From Flavobacteriales bacterium UBA3364 (GTDB taxonomy: Bacteria; Bacteroidota; Bacteroidia; Flavobacteriales_F; PHOS-HE28), in contig DEQO01000130.1 of assembly GCA_002360495.1 (NCBI GenBank), forward strand, positions 1-21,667: 21,667 nt of DNA. The letters are read 5' to 3'. Each line of letters begins with the position of its first letter. Within the stretch, counting starts at the first letter, position 1. This document shows positions 1 to 7,577 of this stretch, piece after piece. Both the position numbers and the translations under genes were made by a program. The notes under the pieces were generated by a model. The model had not been told where the DNA came from and searched no databases. It saw only the letters and a list, made by a program, of their open reading frames with translations.

Positions 1-2
1 AC

Positions 3-293
3 AGGAGCCCGGTGCATGTGAGCCTTCCGCTGATCATCGGCGCGGGCGGTGCCGGTTACGAGTTGAAGGCGGGCCTGCCGCACGACTTCGATCCCCTCAC
101 CTACGCGGATGACATCACCGCCTACTTCGTGATCGAGCCCGGCATTGACGTGGAAGTGAACCTCGTGCGCCTGGTGCGGCTGGGCCTGGGTGCATCGTAC
201 CGGTACACCAGTGATCTTGAGCTACCCGGAACACCGGCGGATGCCATGCGCGGGTTCAATACCTCAATTTCGATCAAGGTAGGCGCGTTCTAA
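3..293 (+). CDS. C-terminal part of an outer-membrane beta-barrel protein (5' truncated)
   Basis: The reading frame is open from the window edge and ends at TAA 291-293, so the true start lies upstream. The visible 96 or so residues alternate hydrophobic and polar positions (for example HVSLPLIIGAGGAGYEL, then YFVIEPGIDVEVNLVRLVRLGLGASYRY), as in transmembrane beta strands. The chain ends with a strand finishing in aromatic Phe (ISIKVGAF), the usual C-terminal signature of a BAM-inserted outer-membrane protein. The SLPLIIGAGG...VEPG.DVEVNL..LVRLGLGASYRY arrangement resembles small Bacteroidota barrel proteins of unknown function. I cannot name a substrate or family because the N-terminal part is missing. 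Confidence 0.75.
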   Translation, partial: RSPVHVSLPLIIGAGGAGYELKAGLPHDFDPLTYADDITAYFVIEPGIDVEVNLVRLVRLGLGASYRYTSDLELPGTPADAMRGFNTSISIKVGAF

Positions 294-376
294 AGCATGC
301 GGAATGGTCTGCGCACGGTAAGCACGGCCACGGTATGCCACGAACACTGACGTCAAGGCACATCGCCTGCCGAAAA

Positions 377-409
377 TTGCGCGCGATGCAGGTGGAACAA
401 ATAGCTTCG
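377..409 (+). promoter_or_regulatory. Candidate Bacteroidota-type promoter for the lipoprotein gene at 430
   Basis: A TTG at 377-379 is followed after 22 bases by TAGCTTCG at 402-409, which differs from the Bacteroidota -7 consensus TAnnTTTG at one base. The spacing falls in the 17-23 range reported for flavobacterial promoters. A start of transcription near 416 would leave a short leader before the ATG at 430. This is a motif match only. Confidence 0.35.
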
Positions 410-429
410 CAGGGATCAACCTTCCAACC

Positions 430-1044
430 ATGCGCTATTCCCCTGTACTGTTCGCGATCGCCCTCTTCCTGGTCTCTTGCGGCTCCAACACCAGCATTGT
501 CCAGAGCTGGCGCGATCCCGATACGAGCGTGCAACAGGGCAGCATCAAGAAGATGCTGATCATCGCCTTGATGCGCGATGAGGCCACGCGGCGTCAAACG
601 GAGGATGAGCTGGGTACACAGTTCAAGGGCCGTGGCGTTTCGTCGTACAACTACCTGGGGCCTTTGCCAGCGGAACTCGAAACGGCACCCTTCCTCGAGC
701 GCTTACGTACGGACGGCATCGATGCCATCATGGTGATGCGCTTGGTGGACATCAGCAAGGAGCAGACCTATGTGCCCGGTGCGTACCCTTCCTACTACGG
801 GAGTCCCTATGGCTACTATGGACACGCGTACGGAATGTATTCCGATCCGGGTTACGTGCGCACGGACATGAGCTACCGTGTGGAGTCGAACTTCTACTCC
901 GTGCAGCAAGCGAAACTCGTGTGGTCCGGTGTGACCAGTTCCATGAACCCGACGGACCTTACCTCCACGATCAGTGAGATCGTGGTCGCTATCCGGGAAA
1001 AGATGCAGCGCGAAGGTTTCCTCACGACACCGCCAACGCCCTAG
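430..1044 (+). CDS. Tyrosine-rich lipoprotein, DUF4136-like architecture, paralogue of the gene at 10009
   Basis: The 204-residue product starts with a lipoprotein signal peptide; the lipobox LVSC puts the lipidated cysteine at residue 17. After it comes SIVQSWRDPD, then a segment predicted to alternate strand and helix (KKMLIIALMRDEATRRQTEDEL...FKGRGVSSYNYLGP...LRTDGIDAIMVMRLVDI). Residues about 115-140 are very rich in Tyr, Gly and Pro. The pattern of an S-W-x-x-P-D opening, a regulated-looking TEDEL..F..RG and a final conserved helix resembles DUF4136-type envelope lipoproteins, but I am not certain of the family. The protein at 10009-10599 shares the same order of motifs (SW..PD, RRE/RRQ, ELG..F/L..RG, SY..L, DGI) and is a likely paralogue. 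Role unknown; location in the periplasm or outer membrane is inferred. Confidence 0.85.
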   Translation: MRYSPVLFAIALFLVSCGSNTSIVQSWRDPDTSVQQGSIKKMLIIALMRDEATRRQTEDELGTQFKGRGVSSYNYLGPLPAELETAPFLERLRTDGIDAIMVMRLVDISKEQTYVPGAYPSYYGSPYGYYGHAYGMYSDPGYVRTDMSYRVESNFYSVQQAKLVWSGVTSSMNPTDLTSTISEIVVAIREKMQREGFLTTPPTP

Positions 1045-1113
1045 ACGTGCCGCGACAGATCCGGTGATCGGAGTGCCGTTCGGCTGGACCGCGATGGTCC
1101 CGCTGATCGGTGG

Positions 1114-1641
1114 TCATTTCCATCGGGCCATCACCTTGGCCTTGCGTTCATCGAATTCCGCCTGGGTGATGATCTTCTTGTCCAGGAGCCCTTTCAGCTG
1201 GTTCAATTCCTCCACCACGGCCTCATTGTCCGCAGCGCGGCTTTCCCAGGACTTCACCGCCTCGCTCAGTTTCGCGTTCTCTGCGCTCAGCACACCGAGC
1301 GAATCCTTCAGCGCTTGTGTCTCGGATGTGAGACCGGCCAGGCCGGCATCCCGGTTGGTCTTCAGGGAATCGATCAGCTCGCCCGTACGTGCCGGGTCGA
1401 AATCACCGTGCATGACCTTTTCCTTGATCGCCCCGTACATGGTCTGGTGCGTTGCCAGTTGTTTGTTCACAGCGTCCAACTGTTTGGTCACCGAGTCCAA
1501 CTGGGTGGCCAGGGCTGTGTTCGCCAGCATGAGCGAATCGATGCGCATGGCGGCTTCCTCAGGATCGAGCTTCTTCTTCTTCTGACCAAAAGCCTGTGCG
1601 CTGAGGAGCATGACCAGAGCGAGGAGGGTGAACTGTTTCAT
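1114..1641 (-). CDS. Secreted coiled-coil protein with C-terminal SHOCT-like domain
   Basis: The 175-residue product has a cleavable signal peptide ending near AQAFGQ (residues 15-20), followed by a Lys-rich stretch (KKKK) and a long heptad-like segment (about 25-145) rich in Leu, Ala, Lys and Glu that should form a coiled coil. The last 30 residues (LNQLKGLLDKKIITQAEFDERKAKVM) match the SHOCT pattern L..L..LL..G.IT..EFE..K..LL, a short oligomerisation helix pair usually found at protein ends. The start ATG at 1639-1641 directly precedes the signal peptide. The gene converges on the lipoprotein gene at 430-1044, with 69 bases between the two stop codons. No enzymatic motif is seen; a scaffold or stress-envelope role would be a guess. 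Confidence 0.85.
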   Translation of the reverse strand: MKQFTLLALVMLLSAQAFGQKKKKLDPEEAAMRIDSLMLANTALATQLDSVTKQLDAVNKQLATHQTMYGAIKEKVMHGDFDPARTGELIDSLKTNRDAGLAGLTSETQALKDSLGVLSAENAKLSEAVKSWESRAADNEAVVEELNQLKGLLDKKIITQAEFDERKAKVMARWK

Positions 1642-1662
1642 CGGTGATCGGGGTTGGGTCGG

Positions 1663-1670
1663 CCAAGATA
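1663..1670 (-). promoter_or_regulatory. Weak candidate -7 box upstream of the SHOCT gene
   Basis: On the minus strand this reads TATCTTGG, one base off TAnnTTTG, and its proximal end is 22 bases upstream of the ATG at 1641. No TTG -33 element lies at the right distance. A nearly identical octamer, TATCTTGC, sits 21 bases upstream of the DUF2252 gene start (19938-19945). That recurrence is the main reason to list it. Confidence 0.25.
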
Positions 1671-1896
1671 GCGCGCGTTCCGGAACAGGAACTGAGGGTC
1701 GTCATGCACCGCCCCCTGTCGCAGTGTACCATTCCGAAAGCCTGGCATGGGGGTGCGATGGACAATGTCTGGAGGGCAACCCACAACTGTTTTTAGAAGC
1801 GAGCGAAGAGGATCTCGTGATCAGTTGAGGCGTGAGACCGGAGCATAGCCGGGGGTAATGTGAGGGTCGAGCAACGAAATATGGACATAGAAGACC
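1671..1896. other. Gene-free stretch of distinctive composition
   Basis: Together with its flanks (1642-1978) this is the only non-coding interval over 300 bases. From about 1780 it contains more A and T than the surrounding genes. Short open frames cross it on both strands, none with a recognisable domain. One plus-strand frame ends at 1828 in a protein-like tail (NPQLFLEASEEDLVIS, stop TGA), which could be the end of a decayed gene. I see no tRNA, no clear terminator and no inverted repeats typical of insertion-sequence ends. Confidence 0.35.
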
Positions 1897-1922
1897 TTTG
1901 CGCAGCCCGAAGGATAATTTTG
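1897..1922 (+). promoter_or_regulatory. Candidate promoter for the AsmA-like gene
   Basis: TAATTTTG at 1915-1922 is an exact match to the Bacteroidota -7 box TAnnTTTG, in an A/T-rich pocket before a long gene. A TTTG at 1897-1900 could be the -33 element, but only 14 bases separate it from the -7 box, shorter than usual. If real, transcription begins near 1928-1932. That excludes the in-frame ATG at 1925 and the TTG at 1898 as starts and favours ATG 1970 or 1979. Confidence 0.45.
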
Positions 1923-1978
1923 AGATGTCCTCTAGTTTACCGCATGTTTTCAACCATGGACCCAAAGCAATGGCAGGT

Positions 1979-3616
1979 ATGAGCACTAGGGCCGGTCGTC
2001 GATGGCGTCTTCTCGGGATCTTCCTGCTGTTGCTCGCAGGCGTTGCTTTATTCGCGCTCGATCCGCTGTTGGAGAGCGCCTTGCGTAAGGTGGCGGCGAG
2101 CCTGGAAGGTGGAGGTCAGCGCGTGGAGTTCGCAGATGTGGATGTGGATCTCTTCGGTGGTGGCCTGCGCTTGGAAGGTCTGTCCATCGAACCCAAGGAC
2201 ACGACCAATGTGGCCGATAGTGCATCGTACTTCACCCTGCAAGCCGAGGTGGTGGACCTGGAAGATGTGGAAATGTGGGAGTTGCTGACGAAGCAGGTCT
2301 TGCGAGCGCACGCCTTCGTCATCCATGCCCCGTCCATGCGCCACAGTTTTGCAACGCACAAGGGGGGTCGGGTATCACCCGCCGGGACGAAGGAGAAGGG
2401 TTCGAAGGCACCGGCTTCCACTCTGCCGGCGATCCGTATCGATAGCTTGTTGATCAGCGGCGCCGCGATGAGCTCAGTGGACCGCGCGGGCGTTCGACCC
2501 TCGGTGACCGTTGCCGGCATGGACCTGCTCGTCAAGGATGTGTCCTTGCAGGTAGGTGTCGATAACAAACCCGTTCTCGGACGCAGCGAAGTGCGGCTCG
2601 ATCTGCGCGGCATCGCTGCGGACCTACCTCCGTTGTACCGGTTCACCATCGATTCGCTGCGCACGCGCTATCCGGTGGTCACCACACAGGTGTATGGCAT
2701 GGGCCTCACGCCCACGGTCGGCCCCAAGGAGTACCACACCAAAGTGGAGCATAGCACGGACCTCATGGGCGTACACGCGGATTCCTTGTCGTTGTCGGGC
2801 TTCAGTCTCTTGGACCAGGTGCAGGAAGGCGCGTACCGTGCCGAGGCTGTTCTCCTGTATGGCGGCATTTTCGAGATCCACCATGACAAGTCGATCCCCG
2901 ACGGGCCGTACAAGCGCAAACCCCTGCCTTCAGAAGCCCTTCGGGCGTTGGCCGTCACGATCTCGATCGATACCGTGCGCGCGCAGCATTGCGAGGTGCG
3001 CTACAGCGAGCGCAACACACGCGCCGACGAGTATGGTACACTCGCCTTCACCGATGTCGATGCCCTGCTCACGGGTCTCAGCAATGCGCCGGACAGCGCA
3101 CCGGCCGACCTTCACGTGCAGGGTTCCGCGCGCATCGCAGGTAAAGCTCCGGCATCCTTGGATATCCGCATGCCGATGGGGGCCGGTGATCCGACCGTGG
3201 AGATCCACGCCCATGTTGAGGACCTTTCAGCTTCGCTGCTCAACCGGATGACCGACAACCTCGTGAACGTGAACGCCACCGCCGGCCGCATCCACCGTAT
3301 GGATATGGACATGTACGGGGACGACACCGGTGCGCGCGGCACCATGGACATGCGGTACACGGACCTGCACATGGAGCTGAACAATTCCGTGCAGCATGCA
3401 GGTTTGTTCTCGAAGGTGGCGAACATGGTGGTGCGCACGAACAACATGCCGCACGAGAAGGGCTACCGCAAAGGCTATTTTACGGTACAGCGCAAACAGG
3501 ACAGCTCGGTGTTCAACTACCTCTGGCTTTGCTTGAAAGCGGGTGCCATGGAGGTGGTGCTTCCCAATTCGGTGAAGAAGGGCATGGAGAAATTGGGAAA
3601 GAAGGGGAAGAAGTAG
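1979..3616 (+). CDS. AsmA-like / DUF748-like membrane-anchored envelope protein
   Basis: The 545-residue product has a basic N-terminus followed by one transmembrane helix (about residues 8-27, LLGIFLLLLAGVALFAL). The rest is a long extra-cytoplasmic region made largely of repeated beta-strand pairs. Just after the helix, LESALRKVAASLEGGGQRVEFADVDVDLFGGGLRLEGLSIEP fits the N-terminal pattern of AsmA-like proteins (an amphipathic helix, then V.F..V.V.L....L.L..L.I). That family is implicated in outer-membrane assembly and lipid transport. The C-terminus (last 20 residues) is Lys-rich. Start choice: ATG 1979 sits right before the basic residues and helix; ATG 1970, ATG 1925 and TTG 1898 are in frame but add sequence unlike a signal region, and the candidate promoter overlaps the last two. 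The next gene starts 15 bases downstream, so the two are probably co-transcribed. Substrate unknown. Confidence 0.75.
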   Translation: MSTRAGRRWRLLGIFLLLLAGVALFALDPLLESALRKVAASLEGGGQRVEFADVDVDLFGGGLRLEGLSIEPKDTTNVADSASYFTLQAEVVDLEDVEMWELLTKQVLRAHAFVIHAPSMRHSFATHKGGRVSPAGTKEKGSKAPASTLPAIRIDSLLISGAAMSSVDRAGVRPSVTVAGMDLLVKDVSLQVGVDNKPVLGRSEVRLDLRGIAADLPPLYRFTIDSLRTRYPVVTTQVYGMGLTPTVGPKEYHTKVEHSTDLMGVHADSLSLSGFSLLDQVQEGAYRAEAVLLYGGIFEIHHDKSIPDGPYKRKPLPSEALRALAVTISIDTVRAQHCEVRYSERNTRADEYGTLAFTDVDALLTGLSNAPDSAPADLHVQGSARIAGKAPASLDIRMPMGAGDPTVEIHAHVEDLSASLLNRMTDNLVNVNATAGRIHRMDMDMYGDDTGARGTMDMRYTDLHMELNNSVQHAGLFSKVANMVVRTNNMPHEKGYRKGYFTVQRKQDSSVFNYLWLCLKAGAMEVVLPNSVKKGMEKLGKKGKK

Positions 3617-3631
3617 CTATCGATCAGCAGC

Positions 3632-4807
3632 ATGAGCATGAACGGCGAACAGGGAACGACCACGGGCGAGGACCGCTCGAGCACGGTGTTGTGGACCCTC
3701 CTGGCGATCGGCTGGGCGCTTGTATTGTGCTTCCTACTGGATCCGAAACCGCTTGCCGCCCCGGGCTGGGCGATCTCCTTGCTGCGTTCATCCCTTGACA
3801 TCGCCGAACCTGTTGCACGGATCATCGCGGCAGCGCTCGTCCGGCTTGGTGGGGTCGGGATCCTGGGCTTACTGGTGATGGTGGCTTCCGGCGAGCGGGC
3901 CTTCACCCGGCGCTCCTTTCTCTTCCTTGTTCTGATACCCGTGTTGGCCCTGGTGACCATGTGGGTGAACTATCGCTATTTCCCTATCGTGGCCCAAATG
4001 AAGCTGATCGTGATAGCCGCCCTATGCGGCGCCCTGGCAGCCCTCATGCTGCGGCGATCGTGGAAGGCCACAGCGGCACTGGTGCTCTTGCTCGGCGCGC
4101 TTTACCTGCATCTCACCGGTTACACTGTGGACGATGAACTGGATTCCGCCACACGGGCACAGGTGAAGCAGATGCTCGCCAATTCGTCGGTCATCGCCAA
4201 GGGTGATGCGGGCTTCCTGCAATTGACCGAGCAGGCCTTCACCTTCGCTTCCACACGGACCCGCGGAAGTGATCCGGTGCTGCAGAACAAGGCCGCCGTG
4301 CTCGGCCTTGCGCTCGTGCTCGGTCATGAAAAGCTCGCCGGACTTGCCGACCGCCATATCGATCCGCGCACACAACCTGCGTGCGACAGCTTGCGCGCAC
4401 GCCTGACCATCCACGACCGGCCCGACTGGGTGCGCCATTTTTGTGTGAGCGCGGGTCTCACCGTGATGGAACACGACGACCGGTCGATGGCGGTAGGCAT
4501 TGTGAAGGAGCTGAAGGACGCCAACCCGGGAGGATCCGGTTTCTCCTTCGGCGATCTCACTGCGGATGCCGCTGGCAACCTGTTCGCGCTGTCCGCCACC
4601 CGCGATACGGAAGCCGCCCTGACCATGCAGGAGCGTATGCGCTCCGGGCCGGTCATCACCGATCTGTTCCCCGATGTACATGACCTGCCCGAAGGTCTCA
4701 CGGCAGAAGAGTTCACGTCGCGCTTCGGTGGTGTTGGCGGTGCAGGTACCGATAGTCTTGTCCAGGTGATCTTACAGCGCTTGGACAATTGCGCCGCGTT
4801 GCGCTGA
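3632..4807 (+). CDS. Five-helix membrane protein with C-terminal soluble domain, function unknown
   Basis: The 391-residue product has about five hydrophobic helices in its first 170 residues (near 19-37, 60-85, 95-112, 120-138 and 148-162). A soluble C-terminal region follows, about residues 165-391. Within it, RHFCVSAGLTV...MAVGIVKELKDANPGGSGFSFGDLTADAAGNLFAL recalls the H-F..S..L......KE..D...G..FS..DL..D..G pattern of YfiM/DUF2279-type proteins; this link is tentative. A second in-frame ATG at 3638 is an equally good start. The gene follows the AsmA-like gene by 15 bases and its stop is 6 bases from the stop of the convergent barrel gene. I do not recognise a reaction or pathway. Confidence 0.75.
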   Translation: MSMNGEQGTTTGEDRSSTVLWTLLAIGWALVLCFLLDPKPLAAPGWAISLLRSSLDIAEPVARIIAAALVRLGGVGILGLLVMVASGERAFTRRSFLFLVLIPVLALVTMWVNYRYFPIVAQMKLIVIAALCGALAALMLRRSWKATAALVLLLGALYLHLTGYTVDDELDSATRAQVKQMLANSSVIAKGDAGFLQLTEQAFTFASTRTRGSDPVLQNKAAVLGLALVLGHEKLAGLADRHIDPRTQPACDSLRARLTIHDRPDWVRHFCVSAGLTVMEHDDRSMAVGIVKELKDANPGGSGFSFGDLTADAAGNLFALSATRDTEAALTMQERMRSGPVITDLFPDVHDLPEGLTAEEFTSRFGGVGGAGTDSLVQVILQRLDNCAALR

Positions 4808-4813
4808 TGATCC

Positions 4814-5977
4814 TCACCGGATCCATGCGTTTCCGATGGTGATGTACCAACCGAAGCTGTCCGGTCCCCAAGCGACATCCACACCAGCTTGTATGCCGAA
4901 GCTCCGTGCGATAAGGTAGCGCGGACCGAAGCCGTAGTTCACCGGTGTATCAGCGATCCCCCAGGTCTCCCAGGATGCCGTTGCACGTCCCGCGCCAACG
5001 AAAGCCACGGTGCTCCAACGGCGCCAAAGATGGATGCGTTGCTCGGTCTCCACCACCGTGGTGACCCGGCCTTGATAGCGCATCATCGGAATTCCTCGGA
5101 GTTGGACGAAAGGCTGCTGATAGTACGCAGGGTCACCCCACACATGGTTCGCCTGCACGCGGATCCCGCTCACCCAATCCGTGCTGAAGGGCCACCAGCC
5201 GTGTAGGAAGACCTCTCCGCTTTGGTAATCGAAGTCGGAACCCAGCCCGGTGGAACTGACGTTCGCATCCACATGCGCGCGCCAGCCTTTGTTGGTGGTG
5301 AACACGTTATCACGTGTATCGAACTCCACCACGGCGCCCAGCAAGCTGGTGGTCCGATCCAATTCGCTCTTGCCGAAGAACTCGCTGAACCGCTCTTCCC
5401 GTGAACTGGACTTCACGTTGCTCCAGGTATACCGCAGCCCACCGTAGAACGGCGTACGCCCCACCTGCTTGATCGCTTGCAGCAGCACCGGCAAGGCCCG
5501 CATGTTCATGCCGATGCGTTGCTCGCCAACGTACGGTACATCGCGGTAGAAGTCCATGTTCACATCCGCATACGCGGCGAAAACCCGGTAACGGATCCCC
5601 CAGGGGATGATCGTTCCGACACGCCCACCTCCGGTACCCCAGCTCTTGTTCGCCGTGTACATCGCAAAGGCAGCTGTCATGTCCGGTGGATAGCGGCGGC
5701 CATCGGTCTGCGCGGGTTTCTGCGAAAGGAAGATGGGCGCGAGGGCCAGGCCGAACCCGCCCAAGGCGGGTTCCGTGATGACCATCGTAACCGGGAGGAA
5801 ACCGTTGTACTCGATCAGGAAGCGGCTCATATCTACTGCACCATCGAGCGTGTCCGTGAACGGGATGCGCGTCCGAACGGTGTCTTGTGCGAACGTATCC
5901 GTGGCCAGAGCGAGACTTGCTACGATGAGGATGGTTCCCAGGCACCGGAACGCATGCATGGCAGCGGATCGGATCAT
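4814..5977 (-). CDS. BamA/TamA-type outer-membrane barrel (surface antigen family) without POTRA domains
   Basis: The 387-residue product has an N-terminal signal peptide (about residues 7-29, ending near DTFAQ) and then almost entirely barrel sequence. The order of segments, a GGFGLALAP strand, YGGLRYTWSNV, LGAVVEFDTRDNVFTTNKGWRA, FVQLRGIPMMRYQG and TEQRIHLWRRWSTVAFVGAG, is that of the bacterial surface antigen (D15) domain. D(T)RD...P..G, LRG......G and E.R are the usual landmarks. Full BamA proteins carry five N-terminal POTRA domains; none fits here, so this is the short barrel-only form common in Bacteroidota, role unknown. The start ATG at 5977 overlaps the stop of the upstream permease gene as ATGA, indicating translational coupling; ATG 5959 is an alternative that still keeps the signal peptide. 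Confidence 0.88.
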   Translation of the reverse strand: MIRSAAMHAFRCLGTILIVASLALATDTFAQDTVRTRIPFTDTLDGAVDMSRFLIEYNGFLPVTMVITEPALGGFGLALAPIFLSQKPAQTDGRRYPPDMTAAFAMYTANKSWGTGGGRVGTIIPWGIRYRVFAAYADVNMDFYRDVPYVGEQRIGMNMRALPVLLQAIKQVGRTPFYGGLRYTWSNVKSSSREERFSEFFGKSELDRTTSLLGAVVEFDTRDNVFTTNKGWRAHVDANVSSTGLGSDFDYQSGEVFLHGWWPFSTDWVSGIRVQANHVWGDPAYYQQPFVQLRGIPMMRYQGRVTTVVETEQRIHLWRRWSTVAFVGAGRATASWETWGIADTPVNYGFGPRYLIARSFGIQAGVDVAWGPDSFGWYITIGNAWIR

Positions 5978-7056
5978 GCCGCAGGCGAAGCACCGCTCTC
6001 CTTCGCATCCTCGTCCACCCAGGCCGTCATCAGCTGATATCCGATGGAGAGTACCACCGCGCCCGTGAACAGACCGACGATCCCCGACAAGATGAACCCG
6101 CCGATGGCACCGAGGAAGATCACCAACGTGGGTACGCTGGAGCCGCGACCGAGCAGGATGGGTTTCAAGACATTGTCGGACAACGTGGTGATCAGCATCC
6201 AAACGGTGAGCAAGATGGCCGGCAACGTGTCCATGGTGGCCCATGCATAGATGATGGTGCCGATCGCGATGGGTCCCACGCCGACCTGCACGATGGCCAG
6301 CATGAGGCCAGCCACCACCAACAGGCCGGCAGCAGGCACACCACCGATGAAAAGGCCCAAGGCCAGCATCGCCGTCTGGATCAGGGCCACACCGAGGATC
6401 CCCTTGGCCACATTGCGGATCGTGGAAGCGGCCAGCGCGACCATGGCCGGACCACCGGACCCGATGGCTCGTGCCAGGAAACGTTCCATTGCTTGTCCGC
6501 CCGCTTGCGCGTTCGCCAACATGAAACCAGAGACGATCATGGAGACGATGAACATCAACGTACCTGCACCGAAGCCGCCAAGGGCGACCAAGAGAAAGGT
6601 GACCGCGTTGCGCACTTCCTCCGTATAGTCACGAACGAGTTCCGCGAGAGCGCCATCGTTCTTGGGCCATCGGTCGGCGATGGCCTTTCGAAGTCCGGTG
6701 TCCTGATCCCATTCCGCAGGAAGTTGTGGTACATGGAGGTCGTCCATGCTGACGTGTTCGCGCACGATGCTCACGGTCTCCACCAAGCTCTTTCCGATGA
6801 AATATCCCGGCACCGACACGACCACGACGCCCGTGACCACCAACAGGGTCGTTGCCAACCACCGTTTTCCGCCCATCCAACGCGTGAGCATTACATGGAA
6901 CGGGTAGAGGGCTACGGCGAGGATCACGGCCCACACGAGGATGGACGTGAAAGGCGCGAGGATCATCAGGCACCAGGCAAGCAGCCCCCCTAGCAGTACG
7001 ATCCGGATGAAGGTGTCGATCGGGCGCGGGCCAGTTGCGGTCTCCTTCATGCTCAT
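5974..7056 (-). CDS. AI-2E family permease
   Basis: The 360-residue product has the eight-helix layout and length of the AI-2E transporter family (PF01594). A first helix pair lies at about residues 15-55 (VLLGGLLAWCLMILAPFTSILVWAVILAVALYP), helix 3 is near 65-85, then a soluble region of roughly 70 residues, then a cluster of helices with GVGPIAIGTIIYAW, DNVLKPILLG and GAIGGFILSGIVGLFTGAVVLSIGY. The DNVLKP(I/L)L.G segment and the G.(I)GLF.GP-like ending are hallmarks of the family. Members export small molecules or act as Na+/H+ antiporters; the substrate here cannot be told from sequence. Start ATG 7056 or 7050: both directly precede KETATGP, while upstream sequence in frame is not protein-like. 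Divergent from the channel gene at 7112, with 55 bases between. Confidence 0.9.
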   Translation of the reverse strand: MSMKETATGPRPIDTFIRIVLLGGLLAWCLMILAPFTSILVWAVILAVALYPFHVMLTRWMGGKRWLATTLLVVTGVVVVSVPGYFIGKSLVETVSIVREHVSMDDLHVPQLPAEWDQDTGLRKAIADRWPKNDGALAELVRDYTEEVRNAVTFLLVALGGFGAGTLMFIVSMIVSGFMLANAQAGGQAMERFLARAIGSGGPAMVALAASTIRNVAKGILGVALIQTAMLALGLFIGGVPAAGLLVVAGLMLAIVQVGVGPIAIGTIIYAWATMDTLPAILLTVWMLITTLSDNVLKPILLGRGSSVPTLVIFLGAIGGFILSGIVGLFTGAVVLSIGYQLMTAWVDEDAKESGASPAA

Positions 7057-7111
7057 TGGTGGTTGGTTGGCTTGGTGAAGATCGCAAGAAGTTCGACATT
7101 GGCATCTGATC

Positions 7112-7573
7112 GTGATCACCGTGGACGAAGTCGAACTTGGACCGCACCCCCTGTACAACCTGTCCATCGCCGCCGTACTCGTGGCGGTGTGTACAGCCAT
7201 GCATGCAGCGGGGCTGTTGGGCGTGAACGCGTGGATGCGCGGGAAGCTGTCGGCCGGCACGCACGGCTATTGGGCGGGGCTTTGGTTGCTGGTGCGCGTG
7301 GCCTGGGCCATCATCGTGCTCCATCTCCTGGAGATCCTGCTGTGGGCATTGGCGTTCGTGGGCTTGGGCTGTTTGCCGGACATGGGCACCGCCTTCTACC
7401 TGTCCAGCATCACCTACACCACCGTGGGCTATGGTGATGTGGTGCTGCCCGTGGGTTGGCGCAACCTCTCCAGTGCCGAGGCGCTCACGGGCATCCTCAT
7501 GGCCGGTCTCTCCACCGGCTTCTTCTTCAACTATATCGGCCGCGCGCTGAAGATGAGCGGCACCAACAACTGA
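7112..7573 (+). CDS. Small potassium-channel-like protein (Ion_trans_2)
   Basis: The 153-residue product contains the potassium-channel selectivity filter TTVGYGD at residues 103-109, preceded by a pore helix (MGTAFYLSSITY) and followed by an inner helix (about 124-146, ALTGILMAGLSTGFFF). Two further hydrophobic helices lie at about 14-38 and 53-86. There is no cytoplasmic RCK or cyclic-nucleotide domain. It belongs to the Ion_trans_2 (PF07885) group and should assemble as a tetramer in the inner membrane. There is no in-frame ATG; translation must start at GTG 7112 or GTG 7121, because a stop lies at 7076. First gene of a five-gene run, followed after 4 bases by the calcium/proton exchanger, suggesting a shared role in ion balance. 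Confidence 0.88.
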   Translation: MITVDEVELGPHPLYNLSIAAVLVAVCTAMHAAGLLGVNAWMRGKLSAGTHGYWAGLWLLVRVAWAIIVLHLLEILLWALAFVGLGCLPDMGTAFYLSSITYTTVGYGDVVLPVGWRNLSSAEALTGILMAGLSTGFFFNYIGRALKMSGTNN

Positions 7574-7577
7574 TCCC

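Noticed and set aside
1081..1104. Hairpin between the convergent genes at 430-1044 and 1114-1641
   Set aside because: The stem GGACC/GGTCC is only five pairs plus an imperfect extension, and no T run follows on either strand; too weak to call a terminator.
1898..1978. N-terminal extension of the AsmA-like protein from TTG 1898
   Set aside because: It needs a rare start codon, overlaps the candidate promoter, and adds residues unlike a signal or anchor.
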